Positions 55,640-64,000 of a stretch of 64,000 nt of DNA are shown one piece after another (positions within the stretch are counted from its first letter, which is position 1; the number at the start of each line of letters is the position of its first letter). The stretch comes from Clostridium septicum (GTDB taxonomy: Bacteria; Bacillota; Clostridia; Clostridiales; Clostridiaceae), in the NCBI RefSeq assembly GCF_003606265.1, contig NZ_CP023671.1, positions 806,001 to 870,000 of the forward strand. The letters run 5' to 3'. The notes under the pieces were generated by a model. That model was not told the DNA's origin. It did not search any database and saw only the letters and a list, made by a program, of their open reading frames with translations. A program made the position numbers and the translations under genes.

Positions 55640-57514
55640 CTATATCTTTATATATTTTAATATTGTATTTATTGTTTCATAAAATATTGTTATATAATCT
55701 TTTTCTCCTGAATTTTTTATACTTTCTTTTATCTCTTCAACTAACTCTACATCATCTGTAATTATATTGTCTGCTCCTAATGATATTACCTCTTCTATTT
55801 CGTCTATATCATTTATTGTCCATACATGAACCTCTTTATTTAAAGCATGCATAGCATAAACTAGTTTTGATTTAAGAACTGATTTTTCTACGCTTAAAAA
55901 GTCTACATTAAGCTTCGTTAAATCACCTACCCCTGCCATTAATATATATCCAACAGGAATCTTGTTAGTTAAATTCTTTGTTTCTTGAAGTATATCATAA
56001 TTTAATGAAGTTATAACAACTTCATTTTCCATATCATATTTCTTTACAAGCTTTACTACCTCTTCTGCTAATTTTTCATTTTCTTGCATTGGTTTTAGCT
56101 CTATATTTAACTTTATCTTTCCTTTTGCTAGTTTTAAAACTTCCTCAAGAGTTGGAATCTTCTCTCCTGCAAATTTTTCACTAAAATATGATCCATTATC
56201 TACTTTTTGCGTTTCCTCAAAAGTCATATCCTTAATTGCAAGATTGGATTTATTAATTCTTTTTAATGTAAGATCATGAAATAAAACTACTATATTGTCC
56301 TTTGTAGTCATAACATCTATTTCAGCATAATCTGCTTCTTCGAAAATAGCCTGTTTTATTGACGATATACTGTTTTCAGGAGCCTTCATGGTGCTTCCTC
56401 TATGAGCTGTTACAAGAGTTTCCTTACCTACTACTCTAAAGAATATTGTATTGACTCCAATTAAAGTAACAGTTACTATAAAAATTCCTACAATCACTCT
56501 TTTTGTTATGTTCTTCTTTGAGTGTATTAATATTATAAACTTATTGTTTTTATAAATATCTATACTATTAAATTTACGTTCTAAAACTTCATAATTTCTA
56601 TATTTATAATAAAGCTCTACTGTAAATGAAATAAATAAAGGAATACTTATAAGAGAAGCTATAATATAGGCAATATAAAATATTAATATATAACATACCA
56701 TAAATATTCCACTTATAATACTTTCGCTTCCTAATAACTCTATTATATATTCACCAAGCATAATATATAAAAATAATAGAATTCCTGTAGCTAGAGAGGT
56801 TATAATAATCCATGCTACTACATAACCAAATATTTTGAATTTACTTCCTTTATATATCTTTATGCTATTTTTAATTGCCGTCTTTAGTTTATTATCTTCA
56901 ATAATTACTGCTGGAATTGATAAAACCCATCTTAAAAATAGTATTACTATTAAAATCATAAAAGCAATATAAAAAATAGTTCCTCCAGTTGTTTTAAAAA
57001 GCTCAATAGTAATGAAAGATGGTATACTTAATTTTTTAATCAATGAACTATAAAGTCCAATTCCTGTTAGTGGACCTATAACCCCAGCCACTAAAACTAT
57101 AAAAATCATACTAAAACCTAGTGTTTGTGGAACTATTTTTATGCTATTTAGGATAGCCTCCATTAAAGTTGCCTTTTCTTTCTTATAAGATTTTGAGGAT
57201 ATATAGGTTAAAACCCCCATCTCTATAAAAATAGCTATAAAAGATACTATAACTAACATAGTTATATATATTATTCCTTTAATTGTTAATCCAAACTTAA
57301 GAAAATCCTTGTTTGTTATATTATTTACTCCAATTTGTCCCATAAATCTATTTATAATAAACATATTTATTGGTATAAATAAAAATGTACTTATTAATCT
57401 ATATGTAAGCTCAAAGTATATTAAGGGTTTTATGTTAAATGTAAAATTCTTATATGTGTCTATTATAAGACCTTTAGTCTCTTTTTTTATTTCTGAATAA
57501 TTATTATGTGGCAT
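55640..57514 (-). CDS. glycerophosphodiester phosphodiesterase with N-terminal membrane domain
   Basis: 624 aa. Residues 1-about 350 are a membrane domain with about 7-8 helices (GPDPase_memb type). Residues about 370-605 are the catalytic GDPD TIM barrel, facing outside: metal/acid-base motif TAHRGST-APENS (His-Arg), Glu/Asp in AEIDVM, VLFHD, and LNIELKP. It hydrolyses glycerophosphodiesters or wall polymers such as lipoteichoic acid. Its ATG directly abuts the TAG that would be the original stop of the upstream Rrf2 gene, so the two were coupled. Confidence 0.88.
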   Translation of the reverse strand: MPHNNYSEIKKETKGLIIDTYKNFTFNIKPLIYFELTYRLISTFLFIPINMFIINRFMGQIGVNNITNKDFLKFGLTIKGIIYITMLVIVSFIAIFIEMGVLTYISSKSYKKEKATLMEAILNSIKIVPQTLGFSMIFIVLVAGVIGPLTGIGLYSSLIKKLSIPSFITIELFKTTGGTIFYIAFMILIVILFLRWVLSIPAVIIEDNKLKTAIKNSIKIYKGSKFKIFGYVVAWIIITSLATGILLFLYIMLGEYIIELLGSESIISGIFMVCYILIFYIAYIIASLISIPLFISFTVELYYKYRNYEVLERKFNSIDIYKNNKFIILIHSKKNITKRVIVGIFIVTVTLIGVNTIFFRVVGKETLVTAHRGSTMKAPENSISSIKQAIFEEADYAEIDVMTTKDNIVVLFHDLTLKRINKSNLAIKDMTFEETQKVDNGSYFSEKFAGEKIPTLEEVLKLAKGKIKLNIELKPMQENEKLAEEVVKLVKKYDMENEVVITSLNYDILQETKNLTNKIPVGYILMAGVGDLTKLNVDFLSVEKSVLKSKLVYAMHALNKEVHVWTINDIDEIEEVISLGADNIITDDVELVEEIKESIKNSGEKDYITIFYETINTILKYIKI

Positions 57515-57568
57515 CTATAAGACATCCTCTAATGTATACTTTGAAAATTCCTCTAAAAATGATTTTAA

Positions 57569-57910
57569 TTATATATTCATAATTCCCTTTAACTTACATC
57601 CACCTTTTATAAATGGACACGTTTTTTCTTTATTGAAGCATTCAGCTATGTTTAAGTTATCTTCTGTAACTTTTAAAACTTCTCCTAAATTTATATCTTT
57701 TGGTTCAAGTCCTAATTTTAATCCGCCTGCTCTCCCTTTTATAGAAATTATATAATCAGTTTTTGCTAGCTTGTGAATTATTTTCTTTAAATGATTTTCT
57801 GATATCTCTAAATTACTTGCAATCTCTTCAACTGTACATAACCTATCTTTATTAATTGCTAAATATATTAATGCTCTAAATGAGTAATCTGTAAATTTAG
57901 ATAAATACAT
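57569..57910 (-). CDS. Rrf2 family regulator (NsrR/IscR-like), C-terminus cut by an in-frame stop
   Basis: 113 aa. Winged helix at residues 1-70 (YLSKFTDYSFRALIYLA; TVEEIASNLEISENHLKKI). Three cysteines, Cys92, Cys98 and Cys104 (CFNKEKTCPFIKGGC), could bind an Fe-S cluster for NO or redox sensing, as in NsrR. It ends early at TAA (57569-57571). The same frame continues for 17 codons, LKSFLEEFSKYTLEDVL, which is a typical NsrR-like C-terminus, to a TAG that abuts the GDPD start. DNA and cluster regions remain, so it may still function. Confidence 0.8.
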   Translation of the reverse strand: MYLSKFTDYSFRALIYLAINKDRLCTVEEIASNLEISENHLKKIIHKLAKTDYIISIKGRAGGLKLGLEPKDINLGEVLKVTEDNLNIAECFNKEKTCPFIKGGCKLKGIMNI

Positions 57911-58010
57911 TTCCTTACCTCACTTTTTATTATTGTTATAAACATATTTTAACGATTTATCCACAAAGTTAAAAGTAATTTTCCTATTTTTATTAAAATA
58001 TTAAAAAATA

Positions 58011-58045
58011 AAATAAACCAGCACAAATTTAATGCTGGTTTATTT
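58011..58045 (-). terminator. terminator of the GH3 gene
   Basis: Perfect 13-bp arms AAATAAACCAGCA/TGCTGGTTTATTT, 11 bp past the stop. Confidence 0.85.
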
Positions 58046-58055
58046 GATCTAATTA

Positions 58056-60584
58056 CTATTTCTTATTTCTTTTCATAAATAATGTTCCTAATAAGGATGA
58101 TATTAGTCCTAAACCTAATACTGTTGATGTTGCTGTTCCTCCAGTTATAGGTAATTTGCCATTTGGTTTAACTTGTTGATGTTTTTCTCCATTTTTATCC
58201 CCATCTTCTTCGCCCTTATTCTCATCATTACCAGGATTTTCAATAATTAACTTATTAACTATAATCGTATTATTTTCAAGAGTTGTTTTAAAATCTCTGT
58301 CATTTTTGTCTATAATATTTAATCCATTTATAACATTTACTTCTCCTTCTTTTATTTTAGATTTTAAAGTAAGAAGTATTTTTGTTTTATCTTTAGCCTC
58401 TCCTTCTGATTCTAAATCCTCTAAGTTAATATTGATTTTGTCCCCTTCAATGCTACTTGATGTAATATTTGTATTTTTATCTACTGATTCTACTTTTACA
58501 ACTTCAAATGCATCATTATTATAATTAATATTTACTTCATATTTCTCTGATTTTAAACTTTCTATATCAGAAATATTAACTTTTGCTTTAAATTCATCTC
58601 CTGAGATTACTTCCTTTGGTATTTCTATTTTTGCTATACCTTTTTCAGTTAAATTAGTTATTCCAAAACCATATTCATATACATTCTTTTCTAAACTGAA
58701 GGCTCCATTTTCTAAAACTGGAATAGCTACTGGAAGTACCCCTTCAGCATCAGCTCCTCCAAAAATCACTTCCATAGCGGCTGGAATATTAGGACCAAAT
58801 GCTTCTGTTGGCGTTAGCCCTCCATCTACCTCTGTTGGATCCATTCCTTTATATCCATATGCTATTAGTTGAGTTTTAGCATTTGAGTGAATTCCTGCAT
58901 CATATGGCTTCCCAACACTTACTGCAATAGCTTCTTTATTTAATTTATTTGCATAATCTATTACTTCACTTGGAGTTTTAGTTAACCAATGTGTTGGTGC
59001 CAAATGAGATACATTTCCCATTTCAGTTAATATAACTACATAATTTGCTTTATCTATCTTAGCTTTAAGTTCGTCACTTATTTCAGATTCTTTATTATAT
59101 GAATGAGTATTTATATTAATAGAATTCATCTTTCCTTCACTTATTAATCTATTAATACCAAATTTCATTCCTGGTAATTCATTATTGTACGGTGCTAAAA
59201 GAAGTACATTTTCTCCTTCTTTAGCCTTTATTGGTAATATGTCTTTTTCATTTTTAACAACAGTTATAGCCTCTGATGATATTCTTCTTTCAATATTACG
59301 GTTTTCTTCAGAACCAACTATCTTTTTAGCATTATTTATCTTTTCTTCAACAGTTCTATTATCTTCTTTTATATTCATTATGCCTCTATCTATTTTTAAT
59401 TTAACAATTCTTTCTACAGAATCATTTATTTCATCAATTGATATCTCTCCATTATTTACAGCATCAATAACACCATTAATTATTCCATCAAGTTTTCCTA
59501 AATCTTCATTACTTCTTAATATAGTTGGCATAAGTACTATATCCACTCCTGAATTAATTGCTAATTTTGTTGCCTCTAATTCACCAAAATTCTTTGATAT
59601 AGCATCCATATTCATGGCATCTGTTATAACTACACCGTTATATCCCATATCTTTTCTTAACAAACCTTCTATTATGTCATCTGATAATGTTGCTGGTAAT
59701 TCAATTTCGCTTCCATCTGCCTTTGATATATATTTATCCTTTTCTATTTGTGGAAATTGAATATGTGCAGTCATTATCATATCTACTCCATTATCTACTG
59801 CATCTTTAAATGGTTTAAGTTCATTTACTCTTAACTCATCAATACTCTTATTTACTCTTGGAAGACCAGTATGCGAATCTGTTGCTACATCCCCATGTCC
59901 TGGAAAATGTTTTGCTGCTGCTGATACTCCTTGATCTTGAATACCATTAATAATATTTACGCCTAACTTACCTACTAATTCTGGATTACTCGATATAGAT
60001 CTTAAACCTATAACTGGATTATTAGGATTATTATTAACATCTAATGATGGTGCAAAATTAACGTTTATACCAAGAGAATTTAGCTCTCTTCCTATTACAT
60101 ACCCTGCATCATATGCATTTTTTTCACTTCTTGTTGCCCCAAGTGCCATATTACCAGGAAGATTCGTTCCTGTTCCTAACCTAGTAACTATTCCTCCTTC
60201 TTGATCTATTGTAATCAATAGTGGTAAGTTACCATCCTTATCATTTATAGCAACATTTTGCAAATCATGAACTAATTTAGTTGTTTGCTCTGTTGTTTTA
60301 ACATTAGGTGCAAATAATATAACTCCACCTAAATCATATCTATCTATTATATTTGATACTTCTTCATTTATTTCAGTAAAATCCTTTGCCTTCTCTTCTC
60401 CTTCTAACTTCCACTGCCTAAAATCAGGCATTAACATTTGACCTACTTTTTCCTCTAAAGTCATATTGCTAACAATTTTTTCTACTTCATTTAAAGTATC
60501 TTTTGCTGAAACTCCCATTCCTAACATTATTGAATTAGTTACCATAGCAGCTGTTAAAATTGATATAATTTTCCCCTTCTTCAT
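58056..60584 (-). CDS. cell-wall-anchored GH3 glycosidase (beta-N-acetylhexosaminidase type) with cohesin-like domain and LPxTG
   Basis: 842 aa from the ATG at 60584 (AGAGGAGAAAG upstream; the frame extends 10 codons without support). Signal peptide 1-28. GH3 domain about 30-390 of NagZ type: KHFPGHGDVATDSHTGLP, with the His-Asp acid/base dyad, and nucleophile Asp in ITDAMNMDA. GH3 C-terminal domain about 420-620. A beta-sandwich resembling cohesins follows at about 645-770. Then a charged linker, the sortase motif LPITG near 809, a hydrophobic helix and RNKK. It would cut beta-N-acetylglucosaminides (peptidoglycan, chitin or host glycans) at the cell surface. The cohesin-like part may bind dockerin-bearing partners. 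Confidence 0.87.
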   Translation of the reverse strand: MKKGKIISILTAAMVTNSIMLGMGVSAKDTLNEVEKIVSNMTLEEKVGQMLMPDFRQWKLEGEEKAKDFTEINEEVSNIIDRYDLGGVILFAPNVKTTEQTTKLVHDLQNVAINDKDGNLPLLITIDQEGGIVTRLGTGTNLPGNMALGATRSEKNAYDAGYVIGRELNSLGINVNFAPSLDVNNNPNNPVIGLRSISSNPELVGKLGVNIINGIQDQGVSAAAKHFPGHGDVATDSHTGLPRVNKSIDELRVNELKPFKDAVDNGVDMIMTAHIQFPQIEKDKYISKADGSEIELPATLSDDIIEGLLRKDMGYNGVVITDAMNMDAISKNFGELEATKLAINSGVDIVLMPTILRSNEDLGKLDGIINGVIDAVNNGEISIDEINDSVERIVKLKIDRGIMNIKEDNRTVEEKINNAKKIVGSEENRNIERRISSEAITVVKNEKDILPIKAKEGENVLLLAPYNNELPGMKFGINRLISEGKMNSININTHSYNKESEISDELKAKIDKANYVVILTEMGNVSHLAPTHWLTKTPSEVIDYANKLNKEAIAVSVGKPYDAGIHSNAKTQLIAYGYKGMDPTEVDGGLTPTEAFGPNIPAAMEVIFGGADAEGVLPVAIPVLENGAFSLEKNVYEYGFGITNLTEKGIAKIEIPKEVISGDEFKAKVNISDIESLKSEKYEVNINYNNDAFEVVKVESVDKNTNITSSSIEGDKININLEDLESEGEAKDKTKILLTLKSKIKEGEVNVINGLNIIDKNDRDFKTTLENNTIIVNKLIIENPGNDENKGEEDGDKNGEKHQQVKPNGKLPITGGTATSTVLGLGLISSLLGTLFMKRNKK

Positions 60585-60778
60585 AACTTTCTCCTCTTCC
60601 CTTGCATTAATCATCTTTCAGCTTATGCCTATGTTATAGTAACACGCCTTAATACACCCACATTATATTATTGTAAATCTAAATAGTCAATTGATGTTAA
60701 AGGGTTTTTATTGAATTTTCTAAAAATTTATTCATTATTAATAATTCCTTTTTCTTTTTATAATAATTTTAATAAAAA

Positions 60779-60813
60779 TAGAGGTAATGTACTAAATTAA
60801 TACATTACCTCTA
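60779..60813 (-). terminator. terminator of the nfnAB operon
   Basis: Perfect 13-bp arms TAGAGGTAATGTA/TACATTACCTCTA, 24 bp past the nfnB stop. Confidence 0.85.
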
Positions 60814-60836
60814 TATAAAATTACCTTTTAAAAATA

Positions 60837-62228
60837 CTATTTTGAAGCAAGATATTCATCTATTGCTTCAGCAGCCTTTTTACCAGCTCCCATAGCTAAT
60901 ATAACTGTAGCTGCTCCTGTAACTGCATCTCCTCCAGCATAAACACCTTCTTTAGTTGTTAAGCCTTCTTCATCTGCAACTATGCATTTCCACTTATTTG
61001 TTTCTAATCCCTTAGTTGTTGATGAAATTAATGGATTTGGAGATGTTCCAAGTGACATTATTACAGTATCTACATCCATAACAAATTCTGATCCATCTAC
61101 TACTACAGGTCTTCTTCTTCCTGAAGCATCTGGTTCTCCTAATTCCATTTTAACGCATTTCATTCCTTTAACCCATCCACTTTCATCTGTTATGATTTCT
61201 GTTGGGTTTGTTAATACATCAAAAATAATTCCTTCTTCTTTAGCATGATGTATTTCTTCTGCTCTTGCTGGAAGTTCTGATTCACTTCTTCTATAAACTA
61301 TATGTGTTTCAGCACCAAGTCTTAAAGCTGTTCTTGCAGCATCCATAGCAACGTTTCCACCACCTACTACAGCAACCTTTTTACCAACTTTAACTGGAGT
61401 ATGATAATCTTCTTTAAAAGCCTTCATTAAGTTTACTCTTGTTAAGAATTCATTTGCTGAGAATACACCGTTAGCATTTTCTCCTTGAATTCCCATGAAT
61501 TTTGGAAGACCAGCTCCTGATCCTATAAATACAGCTTTAAAATCTTCTTCTTCCATTAATTCATCTATAGTTATAGTTCTACCTATAATAACATTAGTTT
61601 CAATTTTTACTCCAAGCTTCTTTATGTTTTCAATTTCAGCTTTAACAACTTCATCTTTAGGTAATCTAAATTCTGGAATACCATAAACTAAAACTCCACC
61701 TGGCTCATGTAAAGCTTCAAATATAGTTACATCATATCCTCTTTTAGCTAGGTCTCCAGCACAAGTTAATCCTGCAGGACCACTTCCTATAACGGCAACC
61801 TTCTTACCTTTTGATTCTTCTTTTTCTGTTAAATCTATGTTATGTTTTCTTGCCCAATCAGCAGTAAATTTTTCTAATTTACCTATAGCTACTGCTTCAC
61901 CTTTTATTCCTAATACACATTTACCTTCACATTGACTTTCTTGTGGACATACTCTACCACAAACTGCTGGCAATGCACTATACTTAGCGATTTCTTTAGC
62001 TGCTGCTTCAAAATCACCTTCTTTAGCCTTTGCTATAAATCCAGGGATATTTACAGATACTGGACATCCTTCAACACATTTAGGATTTTTACATCCTAAA
62101 CATCTGTTAGCTTCTCTAATTGCTTGTTCTTCATTGTATCCTAAACAAACTTCTTCAAAATTAGTTGCTCTTACTTCTGGAGCTTGTTCAGTAACAGGTG
62201 TTCTTTTCATTCTATCTTTCATATCCAT
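60837..62228 (-). CDS. nfnB: NADPH-binding subunit of electron-bifurcating transhydrogenase NfnB (GltD-like)
   Basis: 463 aa. N-terminal Cys clusters CLGCKNPKCVEGCP and CGRVCPQESQCEGKC bind two [4Fe-4S] clusters. Two FAD/NADPH Rossmann domains follow (IGSGPAGLTCAGDLA near 149 and VVGGGNVAMDAAR near 290). Often annotated as the glutamate synthase small subunit, but there is no large subunit here, and the partner is an FNR-like protein encoded just upstream with a 1-bp overlap (TAATG). Together they are NfnAB, which couples NADH and reduced ferredoxin oxidation to NADP reduction in clostridia. Confidence 0.9.
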   Translation of the reverse strand: MDMKDRMKRTPVTEQAPEVRATNFEEVCLGYNEEQAIREANRCLGCKNPKCVEGCPVSVNIPGFIAKAKEGDFEAAAKEIAKYSALPAVCGRVCPQESQCEGKCVLGIKGEAVAIGKLEKFTADWARKHNIDLTEKEESKGKKVAVIGSGPAGLTCAGDLAKRGYDVTIFEALHEPGGVLVYGIPEFRLPKDEVVKAEIENIKKLGVKIETNVIIGRTITIDELMEEEDFKAVFIGSGAGLPKFMGIQGENANGVFSANEFLTRVNLMKAFKEDYHTPVKVGKKVAVVGGGNVAMDAARTALRLGAETHIVYRRSESELPARAEEIHHAKEEGIIFDVLTNPTEIITDESGWVKGMKCVKMELGEPDASGRRRPVVVDGSEFVMDVDTVIMSLGTSPNPLISSTTKGLETNKWKCIVADEEGLTTKEGVYAGGDAVTGAATVILAMGAGKKAAEAIDEYLASK

Positions 62229-63115
62229 TATTTATCACCTTTACATCCACAACCACCATGGCTATGAGTGTCCCCTTCTTCTTGTTTTAGTTTAGCTCTT
62301 CCTTCTTCAGTTTTATACATTGTTTGTCTTCTCATTGATTCATCAAAATCAACTAAATGTCCATCAAATTCTGGTCCATCTACACATGCAAATTTTACTT
62401 CTCCACCTACAGTAACTCTACAAGCACCACACATACCTGTTCCGTCAACCATAATTGGATTTAAGCTAACTGTTGTTGGAATTTCTAATTCCTTTGTAAG
62501 TACACACATAAATTTCATCATTATCATTGGTCCAATTACTACTGCATGATCATATTTATTTCCTTTTTCAACTAAATCTTTTAAACAATCTGTAACTCTA
62601 CCATTAAATCCGTATGATCCATCATCAGTTGCAACATATAAGTTTCCTGCAACCTTTTTCATTTCATCTTCTAATATTAATAATTCTTTGTTTCTACTAC
62701 CTACAATTACATCGCACTTAATTCCGTGTTCGTGCATCCATTTAACTTGTGGATATACTGGTGCCGCCCCAACACCTCCAGCAACAAAGATTGTATTTTT
62801 CTTTTTAAGTTCTTCTAAGTCTTCATGAACAAGTTCACTTGGTTGTCCTAATGGTCCAACAAAGTCAGAAACATAGTCTCCTTCATTAAAAGTAGCTAAT
62901 TGCTTTGTACCTTCACCTACAGTTTGGAATACTATTGTTACAGTTCCTTGTTCTCTATTATAATCTGCTATTGTTAATGGTATTCTTTCACCTTTTTCAT
63001 CATTCTTTATTATTATGAATTGTCCCGGTTGTGCAGATTTAGCAACTCTAGGTGCTTCAATATCCATTAAAAAGATATTGTTTGTAAGTTCTCTTTTACC
63101 AACTATTTTGTACAT
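62228..63115 (-). CDS. nfnA: NfnA, ferredoxin-NADP reductase-like subunit of electron-bifurcating transhydrogenase
   Basis: 295 aa. FAD-binding beta barrel (1-95; GERIPLTIADY), NAD-binding domain (about 105-215; VAGGVGAAPVYPQ), and a [2Fe-2S] site at GTGMCGACRV with a later Cys in FACVDGPEF. This is the PyrK/HydG-like architecture of sulfide dehydrogenase beta/NfnA. The C-terminus ends in a HSHGGCGCKGDK tail, rich in metal-type ligands, whose role I do not know. First gene of the operon; GGGGGTACAGGGG precedes the ATG. Confidence 0.9.
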   Translation of the reverse strand: MYKIVGKRELTNNIFLMDIEAPRVAKSAQPGQFIIIKNDEKGERIPLTIADYNREQGTVTIVFQTVGEGTKQLATFNEGDYVSDFVGPLGQPSELVHEDLEELKKKNTIFVAGGVGAAPVYPQVKWMHEHGIKCDVIVGSRNKELLILEDEMKKVAGNLYVATDDGSYGFNGRVTDCLKDLVEKGNKYDHAVVIGPMIMMKFMCVLTKELEIPTTVSLNPIMVDGTGMCGACRVTVGGEVKFACVDGPEFDGHLVDFDESMRRQTMYKTEEGRAKLKQEEGDTHSHGGCGCKGDK

Positions 63116-63256
63116 CCCCTGTACCCCCTCTAATTTTCATGTTACTTAATATTAACATATTTTTTTACTTTTGTATAAGTATCTAATTATCCTTGATAAT
63201 TTTTCATAAATTTCTCATTTTTATTAACTTTTTTACAATTGCATTTTTTAACGACA

Positions 63257-63280
63257 AAAGCTCTCTAGGTGAGAGCCTTT
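63257..63280 (-). terminator. terminator of the alcohol dehydrogenase gene
   Basis: Stem GGCTCTC/GAGAGC with a 6-nt loop and a short T-run on the minus strand, 72 bp past the stop. It separates the dehydrogenase from nfnAB. Confidence 0.55.
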
Positions 63281-63351
63281 GTGTAGGGTTTTCTTATTTT
63301 AAATTTTCTAGTGCATTAATTATCTTTTTCTAAATATCTATTTTCTAATTA

Positions 63352-64000
63352 TTAAAAATCAACTCTATTTCCGTAGTAAGTGCAAGTTAATAATTTTTCC
63401 ATTGTTTCATCATCAATTGCTCTTGGACTTGATCCTGTACAAGCATCTAATACTGCATTATGAGCTATAAACTTAACATTGTTCTTGAAGTCTTCTTCAG
63501 TAACTCCATATTCTTTCATTGTATGAGGTATATTTAAAGCAGTGTTAAATTCGTTAATTAGTTTAATTAATGAATCAGTTAATTCTGCATTTGTATTTCC
63601 TTCTAACTTTAACATTTTAGCAATATCAGCATATCTTTCTTCACATTCAACTCTATTATATTGAATTACAAATGGTAAGAATATTGCATTTGCACATCCA
63701 TGAGGAATGTGGAATACAGCACCTACTTTGTGAGCCATTGAGTGAACTATTCCTAGTAATGCATTTGAGAATGACATACCAGCTAAACATTGCGCTTCAT
63801 GCATTAAGTTTCTAGCTTCCTTGTCTCCTTCATATGATTTAACTAAGTTTTCTCTTACCATTTCTATAGCTTTCATAGCTAATGGATCTGAGAAGTTTGA
63901 TCTTAATGATGCAGTATAAGCTTCTATAGCGTGAGTTAAAGCATCCATTCCAGTATGTGCTACTAATTTAGCAGGCATAGTTTGAGCTAAGTCTGGATCA
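63352..64000 (-). CDS. iron-containing alcohol dehydrogenase, C-terminal part (cut by window edge)
   Basis: 216 codons are visible; the frame continues past base 64000 (the codons before the internal Met read DPDLAQT), so the real start is outside. Iron ligands are present: HTGMDALTHAIEAY, HSMAHKVGAVFHIPHG. The NAD-binding N-terminal half is missing. It reduces aldehydes to alcohols or the reverse in fermentation. The visible part cannot distinguish a single-domain butanol/propanol dehydrogenase from the C-terminus of bifunctional AdhE. Confidence 0.88.
   Translation of the reverse strand, partial: DPDLAQTMPAKLVAHTGMDALTHAIEAYTASLRSNFSDPLAMKAIEMVRENLVKSYEGDKEARNLMHEAQCLAGMSFSNALLGIVHSMAHKVGAVFHIPHGCANAIFLPFVIQYNRVECEERYADIAKMLKLEGNTNAELTDSLIKLINEFNTALNIPHTMKEYGVTEEDFKNNVKFIAHNAVLDACTGSSPRAIDDETMEKLLTCTYYGNRVDF

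Overview
The window is about 28% GC, with strong GGAGG-type ribosome binding sites and simple hairpin/T-tract terminators. It encodes Csp-like subtilases, an NfnAB pair, a sortase-anchored protein and a tmRNA tag of the clostridial type (AEDNFALAA). Together these indicate a spore-forming Clostridium (sensu stricto). Most of it is chromosomal core and metabolic DNA. There is no rRNA, tRNA or CRISPR array.

Layout. 0-8.7 kb: a PduL-type acyltransferase, a chemoreceptor, a NUDIX hydrolase, a large PLD-helicase-DUF3427 protein with the architecture of the type IV restriction enzyme SauUSI, a methyltransferase and a Crp/Fnr regulator. 8.7-12.3 kb: two tandem subtilases resembling the Csp germination proteases. 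12.4-16.7 kb: an MTA/SAH nucleosidase that is predicted to be a lipoprotein, a methyltransferase, a His-rich small protein and enolase. The enolase gene has a structured leader followed by an intrinsic terminator. 17-22.4 kb: an alpha-glucoside locus (LacI regulator, GH13 glucosidase, PTS IICB, EEP-family enzyme) with two LacI-type operators, one of them inside the end of lacI. 22.9-29 kb: a second chemoreceptor, then a secreted peptide gene followed by two FtsX-like permeases and an ABC ATPase. 29-36 kb: a DUF7916-like protein divergent from a second LacI regulator, then PucR regulator, ornithine decarboxylase and ornithine/putrescine antiporter. 36.6-46.1 kb: DEAD-box helicase, a lone PTS IIC, a PanE-like reductase, a third chemoreceptor, an M20 amidohydrolase, a DUF421 pseudogene and a nucleoside transporter.

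46.4-54.2 kb is an accessory region of decaying genes next to ssrA. It holds a homing endonuclease with a one-base deletion in its second codon, a dead IS256-family element, a DUF3883 nuclease-like protein divergent from a D12-class adenine methylase (candidate restriction-modification pair), an AAA ATPase gene cut by an in-frame TAA, and a small unknown gene. The tmRNA gene itself is 625 bp because a 272-nt group I intron interrupts its T loop. A Gfo/Idh/MocA fragment lies just upstream of it. 54.3-64 kb: a secreted amidase-like protein, an Rrf2 regulator shortened by an in-frame stop upstream of a membrane glycerophosphodiesterase, an LPxTG-anchored GH3 glycosidase with a cohesin-like domain, NfnAB, and the C-terminal part of an iron alcohol dehydrogenase cut by the window edge.

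The two strongest points for follow-up are the enolase leader, which looks like an unassigned cis-regulatory RNA, and the intron-interrupted ssrA with its adjoining degraded defence genes.
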